This document shows positions 1-8,662 of a stretch of DNA of 64,000 bases, one piece after another. The translations under genes were made by a program, and so were the position numbers. The notes under the pieces were generated by a model. That model was given only the letters and a program-made list of their open reading frames with translations. It was not told the origin of the DNA and did no database searches. The first letter of the stretch is position 1. Every line of letters begins with the position of its first letter. Origin of the DNA: Bacillota bacterium (GTDB taxonomy: Bacteria; Bacillota_E; JAJZYS01; JAJYTV01); assembly GCA_021845645.1 (NCBI GenBank), contig JAJZVM010000011.1:1-64000 (forward strand), written 5' to 3'.

Positions 1-323
1 GCCGCTACGGCGAGGTGGCGTCGCGTTACGCCTACAAGGACGGCGCGGGCGAGATCGGCGTCATCTCCTCCGTCTCCCAGCCCTTCTGCCGCACCTGCAC
101 CCGCGCCCGCCTCTCGCCCGAAGGCAGGCTCTACACCTGCCTCTTCGGCACGGCCGGCAAGGACCTCAGGACCCCCCTGCGCCAAGGCGCCGGCGAAGGG
201 GACCTCCTCGCCATGATCGCAGGCGTCTGGGGCGCCCGCGAGGACCGCTACTCCGAGCTCCGCAGCCTCCTGCGCGCCCGCGGCAGCGGCGAGAAGGTCG
301 AGATGTTCCACATCGGCGGCTAG
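1..323 (+). CDS. moaA: GTP 3',8-cyclase MoaA, C-terminal end (partial)
   Basis: This is the last ~107 codons of MoaA, the radical-SAM enzyme that starts molybdopterin synthesis by cyclising GTP; the gene enters from outside the window. The in-frame translation holds the family's second iron-sulfur motif, F-C-x2-C-x-R-x-R-L-S, with a third cysteine after GRLYT (C-L-F), and it ends in the typical IGG tail. These cysteines bind the C-terminal 4Fe-4S cluster that holds GTP. Its stop codon shares the four bases CTAG with the stop of mobB on the other strand. The N-terminal radical-SAM CxxxCxxC site is not in the window. Confidence 0.95.
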   Translation, partial: RYGEVASRYAYKDGAGEIGVISSVSQPFCRTCTRARLSPEGRLYTCLFGTAGKDLRTPLRQGAGEGDLLAMIAGVWGAREDRYSELRSLLRARGSGEKVEMFHIGG

Positions 324-766
324 GCCCCGCGCGTCGGCATGCGGCGCATCAGTTCGCCTGCGTCGAGGCGCAGGGCCTCGGCGCTCGCCATGTCGAGCAC
401 GACGCCGGTCACGCCAGGCGGTGGTCCATCGCCGGGATGACGGCGCAGCCAGCACTTCGCGCCGTCCAGGCTCTTGAACCCCTCGACAAGGACCAGGCTG
501 CAGCCGGCGGCCTTCGCTGCGGCCAGCAGGCCCTCCAGATCGTCCGGGGCGCCAAGGCGGCAGCTGCCGTCGCTGCCGGCAAGCCAGCGGTGCTCCGCGC
601 CGGCGGCCGAGGCGAGCTGCGTGTCGCTCCCCTGTCGCTCGAGCGGCCCGTCATGGTGCTTGATGTAGCCGACCACGTGTCCCTGGCGACGGGCTTCGGC
701 CGCCAGGCGCCGACACACGGTGGACTTGCCGGAGTCGGAGAAGCCGGTGATCTGCACCACAATCAA
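320..766 (-). CDS. mobB: Molybdopterin-guanine dinucleotide biosynthesis adaptor MobB
   Basis: A 148-residue P-loop GTPase-like protein. The Walker A motif GFSDSGKST sits at residues 8-16 and a KHHDG motif follows near residue 36, both typical of MobB, which assists MobA in attaching GMP to molybdopterin. The length is a little short for the family (about 160-170). Its start overlaps the mobA stop by four bases (ATGA), so the two are probably translationally coupled. It belongs to the fdhD-mobA-mobB operon on the minus strand and ends in a 4-bp stop-to-stop overlap with moaA. Confidence 0.93.
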   Translation of the reverse strand: MIVVQITGFSDSGKSTVCRRLAAEARRQGHVVGYIKHHDGPLERQGSDTQLASAAGAEHRWLAGSDGSCRLGAPDDLEGLLAAAKAAGCSLVLVEGFKSLDGAKCWLRRHPGDGPPPGVTGVVLDMASAEALRLDAGELMRRMPTRGA

Positions 767-1350
767 GGCCGCTCGCCTCCATCCGCCGAAGGACCGAGCG
801 CTCTGTACTCTTCGCGCGTGTTGAATCCCTGAAGATGCCCCGGGACGACCCCGATCCGCTCGAGCTCGTCCTCCGCCAGTCGCCGCTGCGGCCTGCCTTC
901 GAGGAAGCCGAGCACCGAGCGGTGCCCTTCGGACAGATAGCTCCGGAGCCCCGGCAGGAGTTGTGCCGGCCAGAAGGCTGCGAGGGGCTGCAGGCGTCCG
1001 TCGACGAGCGGCAACGTGGCGACGCCTTGCCGCGCACCCGCGGCGGCGATCTGCCTCAGCTCTGCGGCGGTCAGGAGCGGCATGTCGACCGCGAGCACGA
1101 GGCAGTCGCCATGGGCCAGGGCGGCGGCGATGCCACCGAGTGGACCGGCGCCCGCCGGCTCGTCCGTGAGCGCTGGGCAGCCGGCAGCGCCGGCCCAGTC
1201 GGAGGGACCGGCGCAGAGCGGCTCCAGCCCAGCCGCTGCGAGGCGGTGCACCGCATGCTGCAGCAGGTTGCCGTCACCCCAGGGCAGCTGCGCCTTCGGC
1301 GATCCCATGCGGCGGCTGAGCCCGCCGCAGAGGACGACGCCATGGAGCAT
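763..1350 (-). CDS. mobA: Molybdenum cofactor guanylyltransferase MobA
   Basis: A 195-residue nucleotidyltransferase that transfers GMP from GTP to molybdopterin to make the guanine dinucleotide cofactor. The N-terminal GTP-binding signature is present (LCGGLSRRMG followed by S-P-K), as is the acidic metal motif in LAVDMPLL near residue 94. The family usually begins LAGGxSxRMG-x-DK; here a cysteine replaces alanine and SPK replaces x-DK. It lies 21 bp downstream of fdhD and overlaps mobB by four bases. The context suggests the cofactor serves a formate dehydrogenase or similar enzyme located outside the window. Confidence 0.94.
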   Translation of the reverse strand: MLHGVVLCGGLSRRMGSPKAQLPWGDGNLLQHAVHRLAAAGLEPLCAGPSDWAGAAGCPALTDEPAGAGPLGGIAAALAHGDCLVLAVDMPLLTAAELRQIAAAGARQGVATLPLVDGRLQPLAAFWPAQLLPGLRSYLSEGHRSVLGFLEGRPQRRLAEDELERIGVVPGHLQGFNTREEYRALGPSADGGERP

Positions 1351-1371
1351 AGGACCATCCTTTCCGACGAC

Positions 1372-2187
1372 TCAGACGACGACCCGCTCGGGGTGGGTGT
1401 AGACGTTGAGGCGGCCCTGCCGCGCAAAGCCGATCACGGTGATGCCGATGTCCTCGGCCAGCGCGAGGGCCAGTTCGGTCGGCGCGGACTTCGACAGCAC
1501 GATCGGCAGGCCGAGCTTGGCCGCCTTGAGCAGGATCTCCGACGAGATCCTGCCGGAGAGCACCGCCATCAGATCGGATGTCGCGATGTTCTGGCGCAGG
1601 CAGTGGCCGTAGAGCTTGTCGAGCGCGTTGTGCCGGCCGATGTCCGCGCGCACCGCCAGCACGTCGCCGCCCGCGTCGGCCAGCGCGACGTTGTGCACGC
1701 CGCCTGTCCTCCGGAAGATGTCCGAGCGCTGCTGCAGGCGAATGAGCAACTCGAGCGCCGTCTGCGCGGCCACCGCCTCGCCCCCCTGCACCGGGCGAAG
1801 CGCCGCGGCGTCGCTTTCAAAGTAGATGCTGGCACGCCCCTTGCCGCAGCAGGACGTCACGTAGCGGCGCTGGAACATGCGCGCCCCGGCGTCTTCCACC
1901 GCCGCCCGGGCCTCCACGCGGGCCGCCTGGCCTTCGGCGTCGAGCGCGACCGAGAGGATGGACTCAGGACTCGGCACCACCTGCTCCGAGACGAGAAAGC
2001 CGTAGACGAGATCCTCGAGGTCGCTGGGCGTCGTGACGAGCGTCGCAACCTCGATGCCGTTGACGATCAGCGTCAGCGGCAGTTCCGTCACGACCTCGTC
2101 GATGATCCAGTCCGCCTGGCTTCCCTCGATGCGCAGAACGGGCCGGCGCGTCGTCGCGGGCCCCATCGTCGCCACGCGCTCGGTCAT
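1372..2187 (-). CDS. fdhD: Formate dehydrogenase accessory sulfurtransferase FdhD
   Basis: A 271-residue FdhD, which passes sulfur from a cysteine desulfurase to the molybdenum cofactor before insertion into formate dehydrogenase. Visible marks are the TSCCGK cysteine motif (Cys113-Cys114), the R-T-G-G-V-H-N segment, the DIGRHNALDK motif and the SGR-x-S-S-E-I segment, all in family order. The ATG at 2187 was chosen because a GGGGGAG ribosome site lies about 10 bases upstream and homology begins right after it; the longer open frame to 2319 would run through a terminator-like hairpin. First gene of fdhD-mobA-mobB. No formate dehydrogenase structural gene is in the window. Confidence 0.95.
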   Translation of the reverse strand: MTERVATMGPATTRRPVLRIEGSQADWIIDEVVTELPLTLIVNGIEVATLVTTPSDLEDLVYGFLVSEQVVPSPESILSVALDAEGQAARVEARAAVEDAGARMFQRRYVTSCCGKGRASIYFESDAAALRPVQGGEAVAAQTALELLIRLQQRSDIFRRTGGVHNVALADAGGDVLAVRADIGRHNALDKLYGHCLRQNIATSDLMAVLSGRISSEILLKAAKLGLPIVLSKSAPTELALALAEDIGITVIGFARQGRLNVYTHPERVVV

Positions 2188-2227
2188 GCCGCACCACTCC
2201 CCCGCTCCAGCATAGCGCAGATAGGAA

Positions 2228-2259
2228 GGCGCCGCGCACGAAAGGCTGTGCGCGGCGCC
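2228..2259 (-). terminator. Hairpin terminator after the acetate-transporter-like gene
   Basis: Perfect 12-bp inverted repeat (GGCGCCGCGCAC and its complement) around an 8-base loop, lying 16 bp after the stop of the minus-strand membrane gene and before fdhD. The tail on the minus strand (TTCCTATC) is only weakly U-rich. It probably separates the two genes, leaving little room for a separate fdhD promoter. Confidence 0.6.
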
Positions 2260-2275
2260 GAATCCGCGTTCCGGG

Positions 2276-2857
2276 CTAGACCCACCAGTGGTAGCCGAGC
2301 GCCATGTTGAGCGCGACACCGTAGGTGAGGTACATCAGCCAGAAGGCAAGGATGAACTGCACGAGGCCGATCACCCTGCCGCCAGCGGGGAACTTGCCGA
2401 AGCGCGTCGGAATCTCGAGCAGGTAGATGAGCGCGAGACCGATGAACAGGATCATCACGGGGGTATCCCCCGCGCCTTGGAACACGATCGCGCCGAGCAG
2501 CGAGATGAAGAAGAATGCGAAAGCCATCCAGGCGTCCGGCTGGTCGCTCGCGCCGATGAAGCGGCGGTGCGCCAGCACGAACCAGTGGATACCGTACGAG
2601 GTGAACGCAAGTGCCGCCATGTAGAGCGGCGCAGCATAGGTGAAGACACCGAACCAGGTCAGGCCGACCATCAGGTAGACGCCCGTCAGGAACTGCAGGA
2701 AGCCGGGGAGCCAGAAGCCCCACATGCCCATCGTACGGTTCGCTTCAGGGCTGGCCTTGGGATATCCGAAGAGCGCCTGGCCACCCCAGACGACGTAGCC
2801 TGTGCCGAGGCCGAAGAACCCGATGGCCACCGGCCAGAACGTCGAATGTGCAAACAA
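2276..2857 (-). CDS. Acetate uptake transporter-like membrane protein (GPR1/FUN34/YaaH superfamily, divergent)
   Basis: A 193-residue, very hydrophobic protein with about six predicted membrane helices and almost no soluble loops. The best family clue is an AFTSYG-x2-WF segment near residues 84-92, which matches the AFTSYGxFW signature of the acetate/succinate transporter SatP (YaaH), followed by a final GLxxFxLAxWLMYLTYGVALN helix resembling the last helix of that family. The usual N-terminal NPAPLGL motif is not recognisable, so this is a divergent member or a neighbouring superfamily. Start is TTG at 2857 with GGGGGAG about 10 bases upstream. The presence of acetyl-CoA synthetase at 28 kb would fit acetate uptake, but that link is inference. 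Confidence 0.55.
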   Translation of the reverse strand: MFAHSTFWPVAIGFFGLGTGYVVWGGQALFGYPKASPEANRTMGMWGFWLPGFLQFLTGVYLMVGLTWFGVFTYAAPLYMAALAFTSYGIHWFVLAHRRFIGASDQPDAWMAFAFFFISLLGAIVFQGAGDTPVMILFIGLALIYLLEIPTRFGKFPAGGRVIGLVQFILAFWLMYLTYGVALNMALGYHWWV

Positions 2858-3349
2858 CCTTGCCGCTCCCCCTTGCAGAAATCCCGATTACCGGGCACAC
2901 GTCGACCCGGAACGGATGAATGTCCTGCGGGCCCGTGAGTCTCCCATCACCTCCCGCTTTCTACCCGCCGAGCCGGCGAAGATGTCCAAACCCTCCGCAG
3001 GCTTCTTGGATATCGAGGACTTAATATGCCTTAAGCTACGACAATCCCTGCGATTCCGTCGCATCAAAGGACAACTATTTCAAATGAGAAAGAGCCTGGC
3101 ACTTGATATCGTAAATCGCTATAGACCATAAACGTCGTCCGTTGCCAGGCTGTTCGTCGAGACCGTATGCCATAGCCTACGCCGATGGCTGTGCGCGAAA
3201 GCAGATATTAGTCGTATGGCGCGACAGGCTCTACCTTGGAATCGGGCCGTCGGCGCCAGAAACCCCTTGTGGTGGCGGCGGCCGCTGCAGCGCCGCAGTA
3301 CGCGGTGACCACACGCGCGCGGCAACCCCTCTCCGAGGAGGTCCCCCAC
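2858..3349. other. AT-rich intergenic region between divergent transporter genes
   Basis: About 490 bases without a convincing gene. The stretch from about 3010 to 3130 is markedly richer in A and T than the rest of the window. It contains a possible plus-strand promoter, TTGATA near 3101 and CATAAA about 18 bases later. A 49-codon frame (2982-3131) exists, but it lacks a ribosome site and any recognisable motif. The region must hold the promoters of both the minus-strand transporter-like gene and the plus-strand aquaporin. Confidence 0.4.
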
Positions 3350-4066
3350 TTGCGCAGATACCTTGCGGAATGCATCGGCACGTTCATGCTCGTCCTGACC
3401 GTCACGGGCACTCTGATGGTCGACACGATCCTGCACCAGGGCACCGGCAATGTGCCGGCCGTGGTGTTCCTTGTGGTCCTGAGCCTCATCTATACGATCG
3501 GCCCCGTGTCGGGCTGCAACATCAATCCCGCCGTGACCGTCGGCATCTACCTGCTCGGCAGGATGCGCGGTCGCGACGTCTTGCCCTACATCCTGGCGCA
3601 GCTCGCGGGCGCCGTCGCCGCAAGCCTCGTCCTGCTTGCGGTGCTCGGGAACGTGGACCGTCTCGGCGCGTCCGTGGCACAGCCCGGCTGGGGCGGCCTG
3701 CGCGGCGCGGCCATCGAGGCCCTGCTCACGTTCGGTCTGCAGCTTGCCGTCGCCATGACGTTCCATGAGAAGTTCCAGCGCATCGCGTCCGGGGTGGCCG
3801 TAGCCGCTGCGCTCGCGGTGGGCGCCTACTGGGGGGCACCGCTGAGCGGCGGCTCGATCAACCCCGCCCGCAGCTTCGGTCCGGCGCTCGTCAGCGGCAA
3901 CTTCTCGGATTTCTGGATCTACGTCGTGGGTCCCCTTGCCGGTGCCGTCCTCGCGAGCCTGATCGCACGCTACGCCCTCCTGCCCGCGGGCAGCCGCAGC
4001 TCCGCTGCGCCTCGCCGCGCCGACCACGACATGGCTTTACAGCAGCTATTGCGCAGCGCGCCCTGA
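3350..4066 (+). CDS. Aquaporin / MIP family channel
   Basis: A 238-residue major intrinsic protein forming a membrane channel for water or small neutral solutes. Both NPA boxes are intact (INPAVTVG near residue 59 and INPARSFGPAL near residue 171), the second carrying the selectivity-filter arginine. Six membrane helices fit the length of AqpZ-type water channels, and the short loops do not suggest a glycerol facilitator. The TTG at 3350 was chosen because GAGGAGGT lies seven bases upstream; the longer frame from 3236 adds a low-complexity arginine/alanine stretch with no family similarity. It stands alone; the next gene converges on it. Confidence 0.88.
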   Translation: MRRYLAECIGTFMLVLTVTGTLMVDTILHQGTGNVPAVVFLVVLSLIYTIGPVSGCNINPAVTVGIYLLGRMRGRDVLPYILAQLAGAVAASLVLLAVLGNVDRLGASVAQPGWGGLRGAAIEALLTFGLQLAVAMTFHEKFQRIASGVAVAAALAVGAYWGAPLSGGSINPARSFGPALVSGNFSDFWIYVVGPLAGAVLASLIARYALLPAGSRSSAAPRRADHDMALQQLLRSAP

Positions 4067-4137
4067 GAGAGGCCCCGTGGCAACCCGGCTTCCTCCTCCC
4101 GACACTCTGCGCCCGTTCGCACGGCCGTCCCAGTGGC

Positions 4138-5859
4138 TCAACCTTCCTGCAGGAGGTCCGCCTGCAGCGCGAAGAGGTGTGCGTAGAGCCCCTTCGCCCG
4201 CAGAAGTTCGCGATGGGTCCCGCGCTCGACGATACGACCGCCCGACAGGACGACGACCTCGTCCATCGCCTCGAGCCCGATGAGGCGATGCGTCGCCATC
4301 AGGAGCGTCCTTCCCTCGGCAAGCCGCAGGATCTCCTGCAGCACGCCCTCCTCCGTCACGGCGTCGAGCCCCTCCGTCGGCTCGTCCAGCAGCAGGATGG
4401 GCGCATCCTTGAGGAGGGCCCGCGCGATTGCCACGCGCTGGCGCTCGCCGCCCGAGAGGCGGGCTCCCTGCTCGCCGAGCACGGTGTCGAGCCCATCGGG
4501 CAGTGCCGCCGCGAGGGTGCCCAGCTGCGCCGCCTGGACGGCCGCCCAGACCTCCTCGTCCGTGGCGTCGGGGCATCCCAGGCGGATGTTCTCCTTGAGG
4601 CTCGCGTTGAAGATCCAGGTGTCCTGGGCGATCACGGCCGACATGGCCCACACCTCGTCGCGCCCGATCTCCTCGACCGGCACGCCGCCGATCCGCACGC
4701 TGCCGCGCGGGCCGCGCGAAAAGCCGGTGAGACAGCCGATCAAGCTCGACTTGCCGGCACCGCTTGGCCCGACGACAGCCACGTGCCTGCCGGCCGGCAG
4801 TCTGAGGTCGACCGCGTGCAGGGCGGGCGCCTGGGCGCCCTCATAGCGCAACGTGAGCCCATGCAGCTCGATGGAGGCGTTTGCAGGCTGCCGAGTCTGC
4901 CGAGGCGCTGCGGGCTCTCCGGCCTGCGCCACCTCGAAGATGCGCCTGCCCGCAGCCAGGCACTGCCCGAGGGCCTGCAGCGACTGCGGCAAGGGCACCG
5001 CCGCCTCGAAGGCCGCGAGTGCGATCAAGGCCACCACGGCGAGATCCCATCCGGGCATCCTGCCCGCGCGCACGAGCGGAATGGCGAGCCAGAGCGCGCC
5101 CACCATCGCGAGATTGCCGATGAGACCGATCACGGCGCCGCTCAAGGCACCGGCTCGGCGCATGCGGAGCTGCGCACCGATGAGCTGCCTGCCAGCCGAC
5201 TGCAGCCGCGTCTGGTAGGTCTCGGCGCCACCATAGGCCAGGAGCTCTGAGACACCCCGCACGCCGTCTGCGATCGCGACGCTCAGGTTGCCGCGCGCGC
5301 GCAGCACCTCGCCGCCGAGGCGCTGGCCGAGGCGCATCTGCAGCACGGCGGGAACGCCCGCAAGCAGCAGCAGGACGGCGAGCAACCAGGCGATCGCGGG
5401 CGCCATGGGCCTCACGACAAGCCAGACGAGCACCGCGGTGAGCAGCAGCACCACGGGTGGCGCGATGGCCCTCAGGTAGAAGTCCTGCAGGCTGTCGATG
5501 TCGTGGACGGCGCGGCTCAGCAGGTCGCCGCTGTGGTAGCGGCCGAGGGCGGCCGGCGGCAGGGCTTCGAGCCGGCTGTAGAACCAGACGCGCAGGTTCG
5601 CAAGCAGCCGGAAGGTCACGTCGTGGGAGGTCAGGCGCTCGAAGTAGCGCGTCGCGGAGCGCCCGATGCTGAAGAACTGCACCGCGACGATCGGCACCAT
5701 CAGCAGCAGGATCGTCGAAGGCCGCAAGGCGGCGCGGCTGATGAGATAGGCGGACGTGCCGATGAGCCCGATCTGGCTGGCCACGGCGACGAACGAGAGG
5801 ACCAGGGCCAACAGCGCCAGGGCGAGGTGCGGTCGCAGAAAGCCCAGGAGGCGAGCCAC
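4138..5859 (-). CDS. cydC: Thiol reductant ABC exporter subunit CydC
   Basis: A 573-residue half-transporter: six membrane helices in residues 1-310, then an ATPase domain with Walker A GPSGAGKSS, signature LSGGERQRVAIARAL and Walker B ILLLDEP. CydC pairs with CydD to export glutathione or cysteine, or to handle haem, which is needed to assemble cytochrome bd. Start is GTG directly after the cydD stop, with GGAGGTGAGG inside the cydD end acting as ribosome site. It is the last gene of cydA-cydB-cydD-cydC. Confidence 0.95.
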   Translation of the reverse strand: MARLLGFLRPHLALALLALVLSFVAVASQIGLIGTSAYLISRAALRPSTILLLMVPIVAVQFFSIGRSATRYFERLTSHDVTFRLLANLRVWFYSRLEALPPAALGRYHSGDLLSRAVHDIDSLQDFYLRAIAPPVVLLLTAVLVWLVVRPMAPAIAWLLAVLLLLAGVPAVLQMRLGQRLGGEVLRARGNLSVAIADGVRGVSELLAYGGAETYQTRLQSAGRQLIGAQLRMRRAGALSGAVIGLIGNLAMVGALWLAIPLVRAGRMPGWDLAVVALIALAAFEAAVPLPQSLQALGQCLAAGRRIFEVAQAGEPAAPRQTRQPANASIELHGLTLRYEGAQAPALHAVDLRLPAGRHVAVVGPSGAGKSSLIGCLTGFSRGPRGSVRIGGVPVEEIGRDEVWAMSAVIAQDTWIFNASLKENIRLGCPDATDEEVWAAVQAAQLGTLAAALPDGLDTVLGEQGARLSGGERQRVAIARALLKDAPILLLDEPTEGLDAVTEEGVLQEILRLAEGRTLLMATHRLIGLEAMDEVVVLSGGRIVERGTHRELLRAKGLYAHLFALQADLLQEG

Positions 5860-7593
5860 TTACCTCACCTCCTGGAGGGCGTAGTAGGAGCGGATCAGGC
5901 TGCGGTAGATCACGCCGTGGCGCCGCAGCTCTTCCGGCGTACCCGCTTCGGCGACGCCGCCGGCCGCGAACACGGCGATGCGCGCGGCGCGCTCAGCCGT
6001 CGAGAGGCGGTGCGCGACGATGAGTGCGCGCCTTCCCTCGGCGACGTCGGCGATCGCGGCGGAGATCTCGGCATCCGATTCGGCGTCGAGGCTCTGGGTC
6101 GGCTCGTCGAGCAGCAGGAGCGGGGCCCCGCTCACAAGCGCACGGGCGAGCGCGATCCGCTGCCGCTCGCCCTGGCTCAGGGCGAGTCCTCCCTCACCGA
6201 TCACGGTGTCGTAGCCCTGCGGCAGGGCCTTGCAGAAGTCGTGCGCGCGTGCGGTGCGCGCCGCGGCCTCGACCGCCTGCCGCGATGCGTCCGGCCGTCC
6301 GAGCAGGATGTTGTCGAGCACGCTGCCCGGGAAGATCGTCGGCTGCTGCGGGACATAGGCGATCTGGCGCCGCCACCAGTCGAGGTCCAGTTCCCGCAGC
6401 GGCACTCCGTCGACCAGCACCTCGCCGGCCTGAGGCTCGAGAAAGCCGAGAAGCAGGCGCAAGAGCGTCGTCTTGCCAGCGCCGGACGGGCCGACGACGG
6501 CCAGCGTCTCCCCATGGCGCCACGTGAGGTCGAGACCGCTCAGCGCAGGCTTCTCCTTGTCCGGATAGCGGTAGGTGACGTCGCGCAAGGTGATCTCGCA
6601 TGGCGCGCCTGCCGGCAGGCGTCCTTTGCCCGCGGCGGCCACCGGCGCCGGCCTGTCGAGCAGGGCGAAGATGCGCTCTGCCGCCGCGGCGCCGCCCATG
6701 CCTGCGTGGAAGTCGCTGCCAAGCGCCCTGAGGGGCAGGTAGAACTCCGGCACCAGGATGAGGATCGCCAGACCCTGGGCCAGGTGCAGCGTGCCGCCCA
6801 GGAGGCCGAAGCTGATGGCGACGGCGACGAGGGCGGTCGACAGGGATGCGAGCAGTTCAAGCGCGAACGCGGAGAGGAACGCGAGCTTCAGCGTGTCGAG
6901 CGTCGCGCTCCGGTGCTGGTCGCTCACCCGCCGGATGATCTCCACCTGGTGCCGGCTGCGTCCGAAGAGCTGCAGGGTGCGCATGCCGCGCACGACGTCG
7001 AGGAAGTGGCCCGAAAGCAGCTGCAAGAGGCGCCACTGGCTCTTCGTGCGGCGTTCCGCCGCCCGGCCGAGCAGGATCATGAAGTAGGGCAGCAATCCGG
7101 CCGTGACCAGCAGGATGACGCCGGACAGCAGGTTCTGAGCCAGCACGGCGACGAGCACCGTGAGCGGGATGAGCGCCGAAAGCGCCGTTTGCGGCAGGTA
7201 GTGCGCGAGGTACGGATCGAGTCCCTCGACGCCGTCGAGCGCCGTCGCGATCAGCTCGCCGGTCCGCTCACCGCTGGCCGCCACCGGCCCCAAGGCCAGG
7301 ATGCGGCCGACCACGCGGTTCCTGAGGTCTTCCCTGACCCTCGCGGAGAAGGCGTCGGCGGCATGCTGCCGCAGGTAGGAGAGCACGGCGCGCACCAGGG
7401 CGACGACGCCCAGCCCGAGGAGGGGGGTCGTGAGCTCCGCGAGGCCTGCCCCGCCCAGGAAGGCGCGGGCGATGACCTCCGCCAGCAGCACCGCCTGGGC
7501 CACGACCGCAAGTCCGCCTCCGACCGCGAGCAGGATGGTCGCGAGCAGAAGCGCCCTGCCGGGCGCCGCCTCACGCAGGATCCGCCTCAGCAT
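5860..7593 (-). CDS. cydD: Thiol reductant ABC exporter subunit CydD
   Basis: A 577-residue ABC half-transporter with an N-terminal membrane domain (about residues 1-310) and a C-terminal ATPase domain: Walker A GPSGAGKTTLL, signature LSQGERQRIALARAL (Q in place of the usual second G), and Walker B LLLLDEPTQSLD. The order D then C after cydAB is that of Bacillus-type cyd operons. It begins 30 bases after the cydB stop. With CydC it forms the heterodimer needed for bd oxidase maturation. Confidence 0.95.
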   Translation of the reverse strand: MLRRILREAAPGRALLLATILLAVGGGLAVVAQAVLLAEVIARAFLGGAGLAELTTPLLGLGVVALVRAVLSYLRQHAADAFSARVREDLRNRVVGRILALGPVAASGERTGELIATALDGVEGLDPYLAHYLPQTALSALIPLTVLVAVLAQNLLSGVILLVTAGLLPYFMILLGRAAERRTKSQWRLLQLLSGHFLDVVRGMRTLQLFGRSRHQVEIIRRVSDQHRSATLDTLKLAFLSAFALELLASLSTALVAVAISFGLLGGTLHLAQGLAILILVPEFYLPLRALGSDFHAGMGGAAAAERIFALLDRPAPVAAAGKGRLPAGAPCEITLRDVTYRYPDKEKPALSGLDLTWRHGETLAVVGPSGAGKTTLLRLLLGFLEPQAGEVLVDGVPLRELDLDWWRRQIAYVPQQPTIFPGSVLDNILLGRPDASRQAVEAAARTARAHDFCKALPQGYDTVIGEGGLALSQGERQRIALARALVSGAPLLLLDEPTQSLDAESDAEISAAIADVAEGRRALIVAHRLSTAERAARIAVFAAGGVAEAGTPEELRRHGVIYRSLIRSYYALQEVR

Positions 7594-7623
7594 CGCCGAA
7601 CCCCCCTCCCCGGCGCCCCGGTT

Positions 7624-8643
7624 TCAGTAGTGCATGGCCTGCTTGATGGACGTGCGCTTGCGGAAGATCCAGTAGGTCCATGCGAGGTAGGCGAGCACGA
7701 TCGGCAGCGCCGTGAACGCCACGATCGTCATCACGTGCAGGCTGTAGGGGTTTGACGAGGCGTTGTAGACGGTCAGGTCCCACTTCGGGTTGAGGCTCGA
7801 GACCATGACGCGCGGGAAGAGCGTCAGGAAGACGGACGCGACGACGAGCAGGATGGCGACGCCGGTCGAGATGAAGGACCAGCCCTCGCGCCTGCGGTCG
7901 AGGAAGAGGCGGGTGGCGACGAGGCTGAGGCCGGCCAGGACCGCCACGACGCCGGGCAGCACGCCTACGCCGGGCTTGTCGAACATGTCGGTCCGCAAGG
8001 CGCTGAATGCGACGAACAGGATCGCCATGCCGGCGGCCGCCCAGCCAACCTTGTAGGCGGCCCGGCGCGCCCGTGCGCGGATCTCGTCCTCGCTCTTCAT
8101 CGTCAGGTAGACGGCGCCGTGCAGGGTGAAGACGAGAAGCGTCGCAAGACCGCCGACCAGCGCGTAGGGGTTCAGCAGGTTGAAGAAGCCTCCCACATAG
8201 TTCATGTGGGCGTCGATGGGCACACCCTCGACGATGTTGGCAATCGCGACGCCCCAGAGCAGTGCGGGCACGAGGCTGCCGCCAAAGATCAGCCAGTCGA
8301 AGAGGCCGCGCCACGCGGGCCGCTCGTCCTTGCTGCGGAACTCGAAGGCGACGCCGCGGGCGATCAAGGCGACGAGCATCAGAAAGAGCGCCAGATAGAA
8401 GCCGCTGAACATGGTGGCATACCACTGCGGGAACGCGGCGAAGATCGCGCCTCCGGCCGTCAGCAGCCACACCTCGTTGGCATCCCAGACCGGTCCGATC
8501 GTCTGAATGACGGCACGCCGCTCGACGTCGCTCTTGCCGATGAACGGCAGCAGGATGCCGACGCCGTAGTCGAAACCTTCAAGGAAGAAGTATCCGATGA
8601 ACAGCACGCAGATCAGGATGAACCACAGCGTGTTGAGATCCAT
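7624..8643 (-). CDS. cydB: Cytochrome bd oxidase subunit II CydB
   Basis: A 339-residue integral membrane protein with eight to nine hydrophobic helices, starting LNTLWFILICVLFIGYFFLEGFD-like, where the F-L-E-G-F-D-Y-G motif is the hallmark of CydB. The motif GPVWDANEVWLLTAGGAIF is also conserved. CydB pairs with CydA to form the quinol oxidase that reduces oxygen to water with high affinity and without pumping protons. It lies 19 bases after the cydA stop. Confidence 0.96.
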   Translation of the reverse strand: MDLNTLWFILICVLFIGYFFLEGFDYGVGILLPFIGKSDVERRAVIQTIGPVWDANEVWLLTAGGAIFAAFPQWYATMFSGFYLALFLMLVALIARGVAFEFRSKDERPAWRGLFDWLIFGGSLVPALLWGVAIANIVEGVPIDAHMNYVGGFFNLLNPYALVGGLATLLVFTLHGAVYLTMKSEDEIRARARRAAYKVGWAAAGMAILFVAFSALRTDMFDKPGVGVLPGVVAVLAGLSLVATRLFLDRRREGWSFISTGVAILLVVASVFLTLFPRVMVSSLNPKWDLTVYNASSNPYSLHVMTIVAFTALPIVLAYLAWTYWIFRKRTSIKQAMHY

Positions 8644-8662
8644 GTATGTCCCTCCTTCGTCG

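Noticed and set aside
2982..3131. 49-codon frame in the AT-rich spacer
   Set aside because: It has no convincing ribosome site, no recognisable motif, and codon use unlike the neighbours.
5503..7755. Plus-strand open frame of 750 codons over cydC/cydD
   Set aside because: Antisense to two ABC transporter genes with complete ATPase motifs; the translation is low-complexity and rich in R, Q, H and E.
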